Origin: Acidobacteriota bacterium
Lineage (GTDB): Bacteria; Acidobacteriota; Blastocatellia; Pyrinomonadales; Pyrinomonadaceae
DNA: 64,000 nt
Assembly (NCBI GenBank): GCA_020199775.1
Contig: JAIVJZ010000042.1
Span: 1-64,000, forward strand
Direction of reading: 5' to 3'
Shown here: positions 7,986-17,134 of the stretch, one piece after another
How positions within the stretch are numbered: the stretch's first letter is position 1
Layout: each line of letters starts with the position of its first letter
Translations under genes and position numbers: made by a program
Notes under the pieces: generated by a model
The model's input: the letters and a program-made list of their open reading frames with translations, nothing else
Database searches by the model: none
Told to the model about the DNA's origin: nothing

Positions 7986-10361
7986 TCACAGGTGTATCTC
8001 GTAGGCGTACCACAATCCGAAGGCGATGCTCAGGACGCTCGCCGTAGCCTGCAAGGCAAAGTTCATCCGCGTGAGCTTGTGCGCGCCGAGCACAAAAGGC
8101 AGTCCCACCAGACAGGACATCAACAGCATGCCGAAGACCGAGCCGACGCCGAAGACGAACAGGTACAGCAGCCCGACGAGCGGCGATGCGATCTGCGTGA
8201 GCACGAGCAGCGTCAACGCCGCCGAACCCGCCAACCCGTGCATCGCGCCGACGAGCACAGGCTTCAAGCCCGGACGCGTGACGGCGTGTGTATGGGGCGT
8301 GGCGGAATCGGCATGTTGCGTCCCCTCTTCATGAAAGTGAATGTGCGCGTGCAGCCCGTCGTCGTGGACGTGCTCATGCACATGCACATCCGGGCGGCGA
8401 CGCCGTAACACGCGCACGAACGCGCTCAACCCCAACCCGATGATCATCAGCGCGACACCGAACTCCAGCCAGTCGGAAACCAACTCTGGGATCGCCACCC
8501 GCAACGTGAGCACGACAATGCCGACGGCGATGAGTGAAACCGTGTGTCCCGCTCCCCACAACGCGCCGACGAGCGCGGCGCGGAGCAGGTTGCGTTGTTC
8601 GCTGACGATGGTGGTCACGGCGACGATGTGATCAACCTCGGTGGCGTGCTTGAGTCCGAAGACCAGACCGAGACCGAGCACCGCCCATGCTCCCATCGAA
8701 GCCATAGTCTGCTCGCCGCCCGCCTGAGTCTCGCCGCCGGTGAAACCGGAACTGATCAAGTCGCCGGGATGAATGCCCGCCTGTCCGAGGGCTTCGTAGC
8801 AGAGCGCCGCGCCGAGGCAGGCCACGACCAGCGCGCTCACGACCGGCAGGACGCGCGCCAGACGGTTAATGCCCGCACCCGCGCGGCTCAAGATGAAGCG
8901 CCCGGCGTAAACGAACGCCAGCCCGATTCCCGTCAGCGTTACGGCCAGACCCACGCTGAAGGCGACGACGAGCAGCATGCCGTAGCCGACGCGGTGCAGC
9001 GAGATCGCCGACAACAGCACGACCAACGCCGAGGGGCAGGGCAGCAGGCCGCCCGAGATGCCGAGCGCGAGCAGGCTACGCCACGTCACACGGCTGCCGT
9101 CTGTTCCGGGCGGGAGATGAGTGTGAATTCGCCCGCCGCCGTGCGAATGCGGCACGGTCGGGTCGCCGTCGTGCGGGTGATCATGTGTGTGGCCGTGCGT
9201 CGCATCGTGCGTGTGATCGGACGCGTGTTCGTCTCCGTGTGTGTGCCCGTGGTCGTGTGATCTCAGACCGAGCGCGGCGAGCAGGCGGCTCGCGAACAAA
9301 CTGAGTCCCATCACCAACACGATCCCGCCCGACACCACGCCGAGGATCGGGAACAGGCGTTCGGGGACGATGTACTGCGAAGCGAAGAGCGTCACGAGTC
9401 CGAGCGCGAAGACGCCCGCCGTGTGCGTGACGGTCACGGTCAGGCCGAGGAACGCCGCATGTTTGGCCGTCCCGCGCGAGCCGACGAGGTACGCGCCGAC
9501 AACCGTCTTTCCGTGGCCGGGGGAAAAGGCGTGCAGCGCGCCGAGTGCGGCGGCGACGAGGAGGCCGAAGAGCGCAACCGTCGGCGTCAAATCCCGCACG
9601 CTGATCAATTCCGCGAAGCGATCCCGCGACTGCGCCAGAGAACGACCATCGCGTGCGCGCAAAAGCGCGGCGTTCGCCGGGGCCGCGCCGTTCGTGAAAG
9701 AGAGTTCGACGGCGCGCTCGTCGAGTGGCGCGGCCAGCAAGTCTTCCGGGTAAACTTTCAACTCGTCGGTCAGGGGCGTGCCGAAGGCCGTGGTGTCGAA
9801 AACGGCGACCCCGGCGGCGGGAACGACGACCGTCTCCCGCCAGCCCGCGCGTTCGCGGTAATTGGTGTCCTCGAACTTGAGACGACGCGTTTGATTAGCC
9901 GTGTTGTCGCCGCCCGCGGACTTGATACCCGCGAAGTCGCCTGCGAAGTCACACTCGATGCGAAGCGTGCTCAGCCCACTCTCGCTCGCCAGCAGCGAAA
10001 TTCTGCGCGCGACCACTTGCAGCGGCACGCGCTCTCCGTCAATCGTGAGCAGTAAGCCGTCGGCGTAGCGCGCGGCGGCTCGTTCCATGTAGGCATCCAA
10101 CTCCGCGCCCGCTACTTGATTCCCGTTGCTGCCGCCCATCGCCTGCAACTCTTGAAACGCGGGAATCTCGGCCATGTCAACGACGTAGCGGACGTTGACG
10201 CGATTCGTGCCGACTTCGAGGCGCGAGAAGTGATTGATCGTGAATTGCCCTAGCGGGTGAGCCACGGGCGAGCCTGCCATGGCTATCAAGAGGAATATGG
10301 CGGAGCAGATTAACCTGACGGCGCGGCGGGCGGCAGTCAACTTGGAGCATTGGAACAACAT
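7986..10361 (-). CDS. Fused NicO/NiCoT-type nickel/cobalt transporter with His-rich loop
   Basis: A 791-residue membrane protein from ATG 10361, which has GAGG eleven bases upstream; ATG 10382 overlaps the TPR stop but would itself precede that site. It starts with a signal-like segment, then about 220 residues outside the membrane (HPLGQFTINHFSR, typical of HupE/NicO-associated extracytoplasmic domains). The first transporter half carries AFSPGHGKTVVGAYL (NicO/RcnA motif) and a loop with dozens of His in HDHGHTHGDEH-type repeats. The second half carries GLKHATEVDHIVAV, matching the HX4DH signature of nickel/cobalt permeases, and a second His-rich loop. Efflux or uptake of Ni/Co is likely; direction is unknown. 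It is the last gene of a DUF4331-TPR-NicO run. Confidence 0.85.
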   Translation of the reverse strand: MLFQCSKLTAARRAVRLICSAIFLLIAMAGSPVAHPLGQFTINHFSRLEVGTNRVNVRYVVDMAEIPAFQELQAMGGSNGNQVAGAELDAYMERAAARYADGLLLTIDGERVPLQVVARRISLLASESGLSTLRIECDFAGDFAGIKSAGGDNTANQTRRLKFEDTNYRERAGWRETVVVPAAGVAVFDTTAFGTPLTDELKVYPEDLLAAPLDERAVELSFTNGAAPANAALLRARDGRSLAQSRDRFAELISVRDLTPTVALFGLLVAAALGALHAFSPGHGKTVVGAYLVGSRGTAKHAAFLGLTVTVTHTAGVFALGLVTLFASQYIVPERLFPILGVVSGGIVLVMGLSLFASRLLAALGLRSHDHGHTHGDEHASDHTHDATHGHTHDHPHDGDPTVPHSHGGGRIHTHLPPGTDGSRVTWRSLLALGISGGLLPCPSALVVLLSAISLHRVGYGMLLVVAFSVGLAVTLTGIGLAFVYAGRFILSRAGAGINRLARVLPVVSALVVACLGAALCYEALGQAGIHPGDLISSGFTGGETQAGGEQTMASMGAWAVLGLGLVFGLKHATEVDHIVAVTTIVSEQRNLLRAALVGALWGAGHTVSLIAVGIVVLTLRVAIPELVSDWLEFGVALMIIGLGLSAFVRVLRRRRPDVHVHEHVHDDGLHAHIHFHEEGTQHADSATPHTHAVTRPGLKPVLVGAMHGLAGSAALTLLVLTQIASPLVGLLYLFVFGVGSVFGMLLMSCLVGLPFVLGAHKLTRMNFALQATASVLSIAFGLWYAYEIHL

Positions 10362-10378
10362 CAACGTACCTCGACCTC

Positions 10379-11695
10379 TCAAGCGGCGAGCGAGCGCAAC
10401 GCCTGTCGCGCCACGTCCGCCTGAAGCACGTCGAATGAAGGATTGATCTTGAGGGCGAGTTGCAAATGTTTCGCCGCCGCGCGGCGTTCGCCGAGCGCGC
10501 GGTAAATCATCCCCGCGTGATAGTTGATGGCGGCGTCGCGCGTGCCGAGCCGGAGCGCCTCGTCAATGGCCGTTTTGGCTTCCGCGTACTGCCCCTTTTT
10601 GTAGAGACACCAGGCCAGCACGTCGCTCGTGTAAATGTCCGAGCGCGCCGCGCGCTCACGCCGCGCGATGGCGAGAGCATCGTCGAGTTTCATGTCGTGG
10701 TCAGCCCAGAAGAGCGCGAGTTGACGCGAGTAAGTGCCGCCCGAAGCGCCCGTGCTCTCAACGAATTCAACTAACTCAAACTGCTTTTTCGCTTCATCCG
10801 TGCGACCAGTTCTGGTGTAAATGTCGCCGAGCGCCATCGCGGTTTCGGGCGACGGGACGCGCTCCTGTGCGCGCTTGTAGAAATTGATCGCGCCATCCAT
10901 GTCGTTTGCTGCAACGCGCCCGCGTGCTTTAGCGGCAAGCGCGAGGTGATAGTCGGGGAACAGGAAAAGCGCGTGGTCATACTCGCGTTCCGCCTCTGTC
11001 GGCTTGCCCGCGTTCATCAACTCGTCGCCCAAATGGACGCGACACCACGCAACCGATTCCGGGTCGCCCGGATTAGCCGACTGGACTGCGAGGCGCATCG
11101 CTTCAATCGCGCCCTCAGTATCTCCGTAGAGCGAGCGCAGGTAAGAAGCGCGGGCGTATGACGCCGTGTAAGGGCGCACGTCGAGCATCGTCTGCACAGC
11201 CTTTTTAGCTTCGTCGTACCGGCCGAGTTCGACGAGCGCGTCAACGACCGCGCCGTATGCTTCGTAATCTTTCGGCTTCTGCTCGACGGCGCGACGCGCC
11301 ACCGGCAGCGCTTCGTCGAAGCGGTGATAAGAGAGCAGGAGGAAGGCTTGCATTCTGGTCGCGTCGTGGTTGTCGGGGGCAACCTCGAACGAGCGTTTGA
11401 GCGCGGCCTCGACCCGCGCGTAGTAGCCGAAATCGCCGGTCTCGCGCGCCTTCTGCGTGTACGCGGCGGCGAGTTGATTGTATCCGTCAGGAGATTGCGG
11501 CCAGCGACTAATGGCCGCCTGTGCCACGCTGATTTGCCGGTCGGCAGGCGTCGCCCGTTGAACCGGAGCGCGTTCTTCCTGCCGTTGCGACGAGCCTTGT
11601 GAAGAAGCGGGCTGCTTCGTCACGGCTCTGATGCCGATCACGACGGCGACGACCGCGAGCACGATTCCGGCAATGGTCAGGAGTTTCTTCGGCAT
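10379..11695 (-). CDS. Membrane-anchored TPR protein
   Basis: A 438-residue protein from ATG 11695, preceded by AGGAAAAG. One N-terminal membrane anchor (LLTIAGIVLAVVAVVIGI) is followed by a Gln/Ser-rich linker and at least eight tetratricopeptide repeats running to the C-terminus, with typical A-x-x-x-P and Y-x-E-A-x motifs (for example GQYAEAKTAIDEALRL). It probably works as a periplasmic-facing scaffold. It ends about 18 bp upstream of the NicO gene start and lies after a DUF4331 gene, an arrangement that suggests a shared task around the metal transporter; the link is inferred from order alone. Confidence 0.85.
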   Translation of the reverse strand: MPKKLLTIAGIVLAVVAVVIGIRAVTKQPASSQGSSQRQEERAPVQRATPADRQISVAQAAISRWPQSPDGYNQLAAAYTQKARETGDFGYYARVEAALKRSFEVAPDNHDATRMQAFLLLSYHRFDEALPVARRAVEQKPKDYEAYGAVVDALVELGRYDEAKKAVQTMLDVRPYTASYARASYLRSLYGDTEGAIEAMRLAVQSANPGDPESVAWCRVHLGDELMNAGKPTEAEREYDHALFLFPDYHLALAAKARGRVAANDMDGAINFYKRAQERVPSPETAMALGDIYTRTGRTDEAKKQFELVEFVESTGASGGTYSRQLALFWADHDMKLDDALAIARRERAARSDIYTSDVLAWCLYKKGQYAEAKTAIDEALRLGTRDAAINYHAGMIYRALGERRAAAKHLQLALKINPSFDVLQADVARQALRSLAA

Positions 11696-11730
11696 AACTT
11701 TTCCTGCTGTAGTTGAAAGATACGTAAGGC

Positions 11731-11763
11731 AGGAGCCGGACAGACTTAACTGATCCGGCTCCT
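11731..11763. promoter_or_regulatory. Intergenic hairpin between DUF4331 and TPR genes
   Basis: A perfect 10-bp stem, AGGAGCCGGA/TCCGGCTCCT, with a 13-nt loop lies between the DUF4331 stop and the TPR start on the minus strand. No T-run follows it on that strand. It may limit read-through or stabilise mRNA ends. Confidence 0.4.
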
Positions 11764-11862
11764 GCGCTAATGGCAACAAACAAGGGGCTATCCGCGCGCG
11801 GGCAGGCCACCGATGTGTTTCGCACACTCTTCGTGTGCCACCTCTCTAGCGCGGCCGTGTGT

Positions 11863-13503
11863 TTACGGTCTGGGTGTCGGTGAAGCCGTCGCGGTTGCCG
11901 CCGCATTGGTGTCCGTCGTCCCCACGGCGGTGCTCGTCGGGGAGTCGTAGCCGGAGCGCGGCGTTGCCAGATACGGGAACACCGTCAGGAACGGCACGTC
12001 GTTTTGATTGACGCCGTCACCGAGCAGGTTATTCGGCGCGACGTTGAAGCTGGCAAATGCCAACACGCCCGCCAGCACGCGCAACTCAATGTCAACCACG
12101 TCGTCGCCCACGCGACGGCCGTTCGGGAATCCCGCGTTATCTCCGCCCAGAACCCCCAGGCGATTGGCTGTGCCCGCTGCGCTCGCCGTGCCGGCGGTTG
12201 GCGGAATAGCCAGGTTCAAACGCAGACGTTCCTGCGGAACGGTGTTCGCCGGTTGCCCGGTATACGCCGCGACACTGGGGTTACCAGAGGTATTAGTTTG
12301 GAGATTGAGTCCCGGCAAGCCTGTCAAAAAGACGTTTGCAACGTCGACGCGCGGCGGCACCGGAGCGTCGAAACTCGGGTACAGATCAAACTGCTTGCCG
12401 GGCGAGCCGGCTGCGCCCGGATAACCCAACAGTCTGGCCGGTTCCGGGTCGAGGACGAAGTTGAGAAACTGCGCGTCCATACCCGGCAGCGACGCGTTGA
12501 ATCTGTCTTTCATGGCGAGCGGGATCAACAGTTCGTTGACAAGCGGGTTGCCGAGGCGCGAGACCTGAACGAAATTTCCCGAAAAGGTGACGCGGCCGCT
12601 GCGGTCTTCAGCGAAAGCGATCATCGCTGTGCGGCTGGACGCGGAGTAAACCGAGATGACGGCGTTCGGATCGGACGGGCCGGTCGGAAGCGCTCCCGTT
12701 CTCGTGACCGCGGCGATGGGCACTTGCATGGCGATAGTACTGACGTTGAAACCGGCCGTGCCGTCCACGCCGGTCGTGTTCGCGCGCGGAATTAAATGAG
12801 CCGAGTTGAAGGGGCGCAGCCCGAAGAGATCGAAAGCCGAACCCACGTCAACGAAAAAGCCCTCTTCGCGCTGACCGGCGAAGACTCGCGCATCGCCGTT
12901 TGCGGTGCTGACAGTCGTCACGGCCGGTTGCGCAAGGTTCGTCTCGTAGTCGGGCGTCGAGCGCGGCCCGACGTTGACGGGCGGAACGGCGAACGGGAAG
13001 CCAGCGGGCGACCCGGCAGCGGCGGTCGCGGGCGTGATGGTGGTGGTGGTCGTATTCGGCGCGTTCCCTCTGATGACACTGATCGAATAGAACTGTCTGA
13101 TATTCAAATCAGGATCGTTGAGCGAAGTGACCGGCCCCGTGTTGTAGAGAAACGTGTTGGGATTGCGCACCTGCGTGTTGAAACGGAAAACGTACTGGAT
13201 GTCCGTCACCGCATCGCCGTTATTATCGATTCTCATCGCATATTGGATGTTATCGTCGAAACGGTAGAAGTTCGGGCCACCCTGCGGCAACTGGAACGGT
13301 ATAAAATTCATGATCAACGTGACCCTCGTCGGGTCAATCGGATCAACGAACGCATAAACGTCCGTGCCGTCGGCCATCGGATCAACCGCGGTGGATGGCG
13401 CTTCGCGGTGGCTTGACGCCCGGACAGCCGTGCTGAACGTTCCGGCGGCAAGCATCGAAATTACCAGCAGACCGATATGGGTCGCTCGCAGGAGTCTTCG
13501 CAT
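11863..13503 (-). CDS. DUF4331 family secreted protein
   Basis: A 546-residue exported protein from ATG 13503; the reading frame stays open upstream but has no start signal there. A clear signal peptide (RRLLRATHIGLLVISMLAAGTFSTAVRA) is followed immediately by SSHREAPSTAVDPMADGTDVYAFVDP, the N-terminal hallmark of DUF4331. The rest is beta-rich with many Asn and Thr residues, ending in a low-complexity TDTNAAATATASPTP tail. The family is widespread in soil bacteria, often close to TPR and metal-transport genes as here, and has no proven function. It heads the operon-like run that leads to the NicO transporter. Confidence 0.9.
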   Translation of the reverse strand: MRRLLRATHIGLLVISMLAAGTFSTAVRASSHREAPSTAVDPMADGTDVYAFVDPIDPTRVTLIMNFIPFQLPQGGPNFYRFDDNIQYAMRIDNNGDAVTDIQYVFRFNTQVRNPNTFLYNTGPVTSLNDPDLNIRQFYSISVIRGNAPNTTTTTITPATAAAGSPAGFPFAVPPVNVGPRSTPDYETNLAQPAVTTVSTANGDARVFAGQREEGFFVDVGSAFDLFGLRPFNSAHLIPRANTTGVDGTAGFNVSTIAMQVPIAAVTRTGALPTGPSDPNAVISVYSASSRTAMIAFAEDRSGRVTFSGNFVQVSRLGNPLVNELLIPLAMKDRFNASLPGMDAQFLNFVLDPEPARLLGYPGAAGSPGKQFDLYPSFDAPVPPRVDVANVFLTGLPGLNLQTNTSGNPSVAAYTGQPANTVPQERLRLNLAIPPTAGTASAAGTANRLGVLGGDNAGFPNGRRVGDDVVDIELRVLAGVLAFASFNVAPNNLLGDGVNQNDVPFLTVFPYLATPRSGYDSPTSTAVGTTDTNAAATATASPTPRP

Positions 13504-14124
13504 AGTGATTCCTCTCCCTGTGGTAGTGCCCGTCTCAAATTTTGGGCGGCGCGCACCGGGCTGGTTAAAGCACACCGCATAACGTTTGCGTCCCGGCAAC
13601 GAAATAACTGTCCCTTAAACGCTCGTGTAAATGTGAATGAAATGCTTGATCAGGATGTAACGCCGAGACCGATGATTCATTCTTCGCTGTACGAGATATG
13701 CATCTCTCTACGTGTTACCAAATTCCAATCTCTTGATTTGTCTCGATCATAATTCGTCAAGTCAGCGCGTCATATCTTTTTCCCGTGTCCGATATGGATA
13801 ATCGTTTGAGCGCTGCAAGGAATGACCTCCCGTTAGCGCAAGACGCAATTAAGGATATAGGGACGGTGAAGTATAAAACGGCGTGACCCGGCTTTACTGT
13901 CCGCAGGAAGGCGCAGGCTTGTGGGGGAATTTACGGACGACGACGGAAATTTTCAGCGGAGTTTGCAGGACGCATCCATGCGCCACAACCGGCAAAAAAC
14001 ATCTCAGTTACCGCGGAGTGACGCACGCTATTTTACGCGTGAGATGTTGTTGACAATCATCAGCGGACACGCTACTGATAAAACCACACTGATTATCGAG
14101 CTTTCGATTGAGGGAGACTAAAGT
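13504..14124. other. 620-bp intergenic region with a dispersed repeat
   Basis: This gap separates divergent genes (DUF4331 leftwards, GNAT rightwards) and must hold promoters for both. It contains one copy of a 100-bp repeat (listed separately). An open frame of 66 codons from GTG 13921 starts inside the repeat, has no recognisable family and is not supported. Confidence 0.6.
13864..13965 (+). repeat. Dispersed 100-bp repeat, copy 1
   Basis: It starts CGGTGAAGTATAAAAC and contains CTGTCCGCAGGAAGG, GCAGGCTTGT, GGGGAATTTACGGACGAC and ATTTTCAGCGG in the same order and spacing as copy 2 at 20739-20840, with roughly 80 percent identity by eye. A GTCCG/CGGAC pair could form a hairpin over about 40 nt. 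There is no coding capacity. The two copies are in the same orientation and enclose a block of glycan genes. Confidence 0.75.
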
Positions 14125-14604
14125 GTGTCGAGCCTAACAGATGATTTGACCATCCGCCCGCTCACCTCGGAAGATGCGTCTGACCTCTCATCCCTGCTGC
14201 TGGCTCAATCGCTCGACTATGTGCGGTTCTTCAACCCGTTCAAATTTGATCCTCCTTCTGTCGAGAGCGTACTGGCCGGGCAAGGCGCGGATGTCTTTAT
14301 GGGTATCTATCGGCGGGAGCGCCTGATCGGGTTTTTCATGTTGCGTGGTTGGAACAGTGGCTATGAAATTCCCTCATACGGCGTCCTGATTGACGAAAAA
14401 CACAGCGGCTACGGGTTGACACGCCTGTCCCTAAAACTGGCTAAGAGCATTTGTAAGCTACGCCACGTTCCGCGAATCATGTTGAAAGTCAACGCCGATA
14501 ATATAATCGCCAAAAGACTTTTCGAAGAAGCTGGTTTCGCTCAAACCGGGGTTGACGCTCAGACGGGCAACCTGATTTATCACTTTGACTTTAATCAACG
14601 CTAA
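14125..14604 (+). CDS. GNAT family acyltransferase (glycan-cluster type)
   Basis: A 159-residue GNAT starting with GTG at 14125, with GAGGGAG eight bases upstream. Recognisable parts are IRPLTSEDASDLSSLL, the substrate-side FFMLRGWNSGYEIPSYGVLID, a motif A variant (EKHSGYGLTRLSLKLAK) and the end ADNIIAKRLFEEAGFAQTG. It is clearly paralogous to the GNAT at 16597-17091: the two share long stretches including DVFM, FFMLRGWN, GYE and GNLIYH. Lying among glycosyltransferases, it may N-acylate an amino sugar. It overlaps or abuts the GT4 gene downstream. Confidence 0.82.
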   Translation: MSSLTDDLTIRPLTSEDASDLSSLLLAQSLDYVRFFNPFKFDPPSVESVLAGQGADVFMGIYRRERLIGFFMLRGWNSGYEIPSYGVLIDEKHSGYGLTRLSLKLAKSICKLRHVPRIMLKVNADNIIAKRLFEEAGFAQTGVDAQTGNLIYHFDFNQR

Positions 14605-14611
14605 CCGGATC

Positions 14612-15877
14612 GTGCGCGTCGGATTTTGGTTGGGCGATACTTCCGCGGAGCACGGAGGCATCGCGCCTTATGCCCAGCGTGTGCTCACCTCGCTGGTGGG
14701 CAATCCTGAACCGGGCTGGCGAATCGTTCTGCTGTGCGCGGGCGATCCGCCCGTTAGCATTAAACAACTCGCAAAGTTTCATCCGGGTCTGTTGGAAATC
14801 AAGCCGATACCCGACCCGCCGGCGGACACGCCCCCGCGACTGCTCGATAAAATCAGCGCGCGGTTCAACCGTGACGAGACGCCTCATCCATCTTGGAGCT
14901 ATCTGCAAGATTGGCTCGCCCGCCTCGAACTCGACCTGCTTCATTTTCCGACCCAGACGCTTCTCCACCCGGAGATGCAAACGCCATATAGCCTGACCAT
15001 GTACGGCGTGCAGGAGCTACCGCACCTTGTTCTTCCCGTGCCTCATATCATCACGATGCACGACGTACAGGAATTACATTTCCCGGAAAACTTCACCCCG
15101 GCGCAGAGAGCCATACGCGCAGTGCAATACTGGAAGGCGCTCGAAAAAGCGGGCGCGGTCGTCGTCTCTTTCGATCATGTCAAACAAGACCTGATCACAT
15201 ACTTCGGGCTGCCCGAAGCCAAAGTTCACGTTTGCCCGATCCCCTTCCGCGACATCTCCCTACAGGAGACGACGGTTGCCGCCGCGGAAAGTTATGCCCG
15301 GAAATACGAAGCATGGACGCCCTTCCTGCTCTACCCCGCGCACACCTGGCGACACAAAAATCATTTCCGGTTATTACAAGCCTTACGCGCGTTGCGAAAG
15401 GATGGCGGGCAAAACATGAAACTGATTTGCACGGGAGGAACCGCGCATCACTATCACACGGAGGTCGTGGCGCAAGTTGCTGAGTTGGGGTTGAGTGATG
15501 CCGTTCTCTTCGGCGGCATCGTCCCGGAAGACGAGTTGCGCTGGCTCTACCGGCACGCGGCGTTAGTCACAATTCCAACGAAATATGAGGCGGGCAGCTT
15601 CCCTCTATTCGAGGCGATGCTGCTCGGCAGCCCCGTCATTTGCTCGCACGTCACTTCACTGCCGGAAACGATTGGTGATCGCCGATTCGTCTTCGACCCC
15701 GATGATACCGGAGCTTTGACGAGCCTTATTTTACGGATGTTGACGGACGCGGTCTTTCGGCAGGAGAACCTCGCCAACAGCGCGGCGCAAAGCGAGCGAC
15801 TGCGGAGAGTCAACGCCGCCGCTTACTTCTACGACGCCTACCGTCAACTGCTGGCAATCCCGCCGAGATCGAATTGA
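14612..15877 (+). CDS. GT4 glycosyltransferase
   Basis: A GT-B fold family 4 enzyme of about 421 residues. The start is ambiguous: GTG 14612 lies 7 bp after the GNAT stop, whereas TTG 14585 would overlap that gene by 20 bp. The N-terminal half carries FWLGDTSAEHGGIAPYAQRVL (glycine-rich acceptor loop) and HIITMHDVQELHFPENF. The C-terminal donor half carries FLLYPAHTWRHKNHFRLLQAL, LICTGG, and the nucleotide-sugar motif KYEAGSFPLFEAMLLGSPVICS (the E-x7-E site). It probably adds one sugar of the surface glycan from the cytoplasmic side. Confidence 0.87.
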   Translation: MRVGFWLGDTSAEHGGIAPYAQRVLTSLVGNPEPGWRIVLLCAGDPPVSIKQLAKFHPGLLEIKPIPDPPADTPPRLLDKISARFNRDETPHPSWSYLQDWLARLELDLLHFPTQTLLHPEMQTPYSLTMYGVQELPHLVLPVPHIITMHDVQELHFPENFTPAQRAIRAVQYWKALEKAGAVVVSFDHVKQDLITYFGLPEAKVHVCPIPFRDISLQETTVAAAESYARKYEAWTPFLLYPAHTWRHKNHFRLLQALRALRKDGGQNMKLICTGGTAHHYHTEVVAQVAELGLSDAVLFGGIVPEDELRWLYRHAALVTIPTKYEAGSFPLFEAMLLGSPVICSHVTSLPETIGDRRFVFDPDDTGALTSLILRMLTDAVFRQENLANSAAQSERLRRVNAAAYFYDAYRQLLAIPPRSN

Positions 15878-15934
15878 TAATTTCGTTCAGAGAAACAGAA
15901 GTTCGCAACGCATTTGATTACCGTGAGGAAAACT

Positions 15935-16594
15935 TCAACGTAAGTATTCTTCTATCAATCGAGGGAGGGCTGCTGTCAGAGCAGTATCTTTTTGGCGCGC
16001 GCTCAAGCCGCCGCCTTCAAAGTTGGCGACGACGTAATCGAGATAGGTCTTCTGAATTTTATCGTTCCCGAAACATTTAATGTTGAGCACGTAATCCGCG
16101 AGAATCTTGTAGTCGAGTTCATACCGTCCGATCTCATCGAAGATCGCTCTTCCATAAAAGATCGCCTGATGGCAAATGTTGTACGTCTCAAGTCTCGACT
16201 TGTCGAACTCGCCGCCGTAGATGAAAGCCTCATCCACCCAATAGACGTTCCCGTAGACGAATGCGTGTTCATCATCGGGCATCTCCCGTGCGAGATTTTT
16301 CAGAGCGTTAAAGCGCAAGGTGTCGCCCGCCCCGAGGAAATAGATGTACTTGCCGCACGCGAGATCGATGCCCTTGTTCATGGCGTCGTACACGCCCGCA
16401 TCCGGCTCGGAGACAAATTTGACGTGTCCGTTGAACCGCTCGATCTCTTGTTGCGTGCCGTCGTTGGAATCACCATCAATGATTAGATACTCGTACAGGT
16501 CGCTGTCCTGCGAGAGGACGGAGTTGATCGTCTGAGTGATCTTCGTCCCGCAGTTATAAGTGGGAGTGATAATCGAAAAAAGTTTTCGCTGCAT
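15935..16594 (-). CDS. Small GT2 glycosyltransferase
   Basis: A compact 219-residue family 2 enzyme. It opens with KLFSIITPTYNCGTKITQTINSVL, has IIDGDSNDGT (nucleotide contact), a DAMNKGIDLA motif typical of the PGL/WcaA-like GT2 group, and GAGDTLR in the place of the DxD. It lacks a membrane segment. Its start codon is 2 bp from the stop of the GNAT upstream on the same strand, so the two are translationally linked. It is convergent with the GT4 gene ending at 15877. Confidence 0.85.
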   Translation of the reverse strand: MQRKLFSIITPTYNCGTKITQTINSVLSQDSDLYEYLIIDGDSNDGTQQEIERFNGHVKFVSEPDAGVYDAMNKGIDLACGKYIYFLGAGDTLRFNALKNLAREMPDDEHAFVYGNVYWVDEAFIYGGEFDKSRLETYNICHQAIFYGRAIFDEIGRYELDYKILADYVLNIKCFGNDKIQKTYLDYVVANFEGGGLSARQKDTALTAALPRLIEEYLR

Positions 16595-16596
16595 GT

Positions 16597-17091
16597 TTAT
16601 TCCGTAGAAGCTCCGGCGCGGGGCTTGATCTCGTAATGGTAAATCAGGTTGCCGCTGGCCTCATCCACGCCGGTTTGGACAAATCCGGTCTTGCGCGCGA
16701 CGCCTTTGGCGGAGATGTTGTCGGGGTGCATTTTGATCAACAGGCGCGGCACGTTTCGCAACCGGCAAATTACTTTGGCTGTGTCCAGCGCCGCCATCTC
16801 CAAACCGTATCCACGGTATTGCTCGTCAATCAGGATGCCGAAGGCCGGGACTTCATACCCCTCGTTCCAACCGCGCAACATAAAGAACCCGACGATCTGT
16901 GCGTGCCCGAAGAATAAGCACATGAACACGTCCCGCCCCTGTCGCGCGAGTGCGTCGGCAATCGCGGGCTCGTCGTAGCCGAACGGGCGGAAGAAACGCG
17001 CGTAAGCGGGCGGCTGTGCGTTGAGCCATTTCGACAGAGCAGGTGCATCTTCAACCCGGAGAGGGCGGATCAACAAATGTTTGAACTCCAT
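16597..17091 (-). CDS. GNAT family acyltransferase, paralog of the 14125 gene
   Basis: A 164-residue GNAT with LIRPLRVEDAPALSKWL, FFMLRGWNEGYEVPAFGILID, EQYRGYGLEMAALDTAK (acetyl-CoA motif) and DNISAKGVARKTGFVQTG. Its closest visible relative is the GNAT at 14125-14604, so one duplication gave both. It is followed after 2 bp by a GT2 gene and preceded, beyond a 301-bp inserted cassette, by a DegT aminotransferase. A DegT enzyme that makes an amino sugar and a GNAT that acylates it are a common pair (as in QdtC or PseH-like routes); the substrate here is unknown. Confidence 0.83.
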   Translation of the reverse strand: MEFKHLLIRPLRVEDAPALSKWLNAQPPAYARFFRPFGYDEPAIADALARQGRDVFMCLFFGHAQIVGFFMLRGWNEGYEVPAFGILIDEQYRGYGLEMAALDTAKVICRLRNVPRLLIKMHPDNISAKGVARKTGFVQTGVDEASGNLIYHYEIKPRAGASTE

Positions 17092-17134
17092 TACGCCATT
17101 CTATCAAATCAATATCGCCTACTACCTCGAACAA

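Noticed and set aside
9110-9260. Short-period repeat from the CAT/GTG-rich run
   Set aside because: It encodes the His-rich loop of the NicO transporter in frame and is explained by the protein.
13921-14121. 66-codon ORF starting with GTG
   Set aside because: It starts inside the dispersed repeat, has no family match I can see and is not preserved in repeat copy 2.
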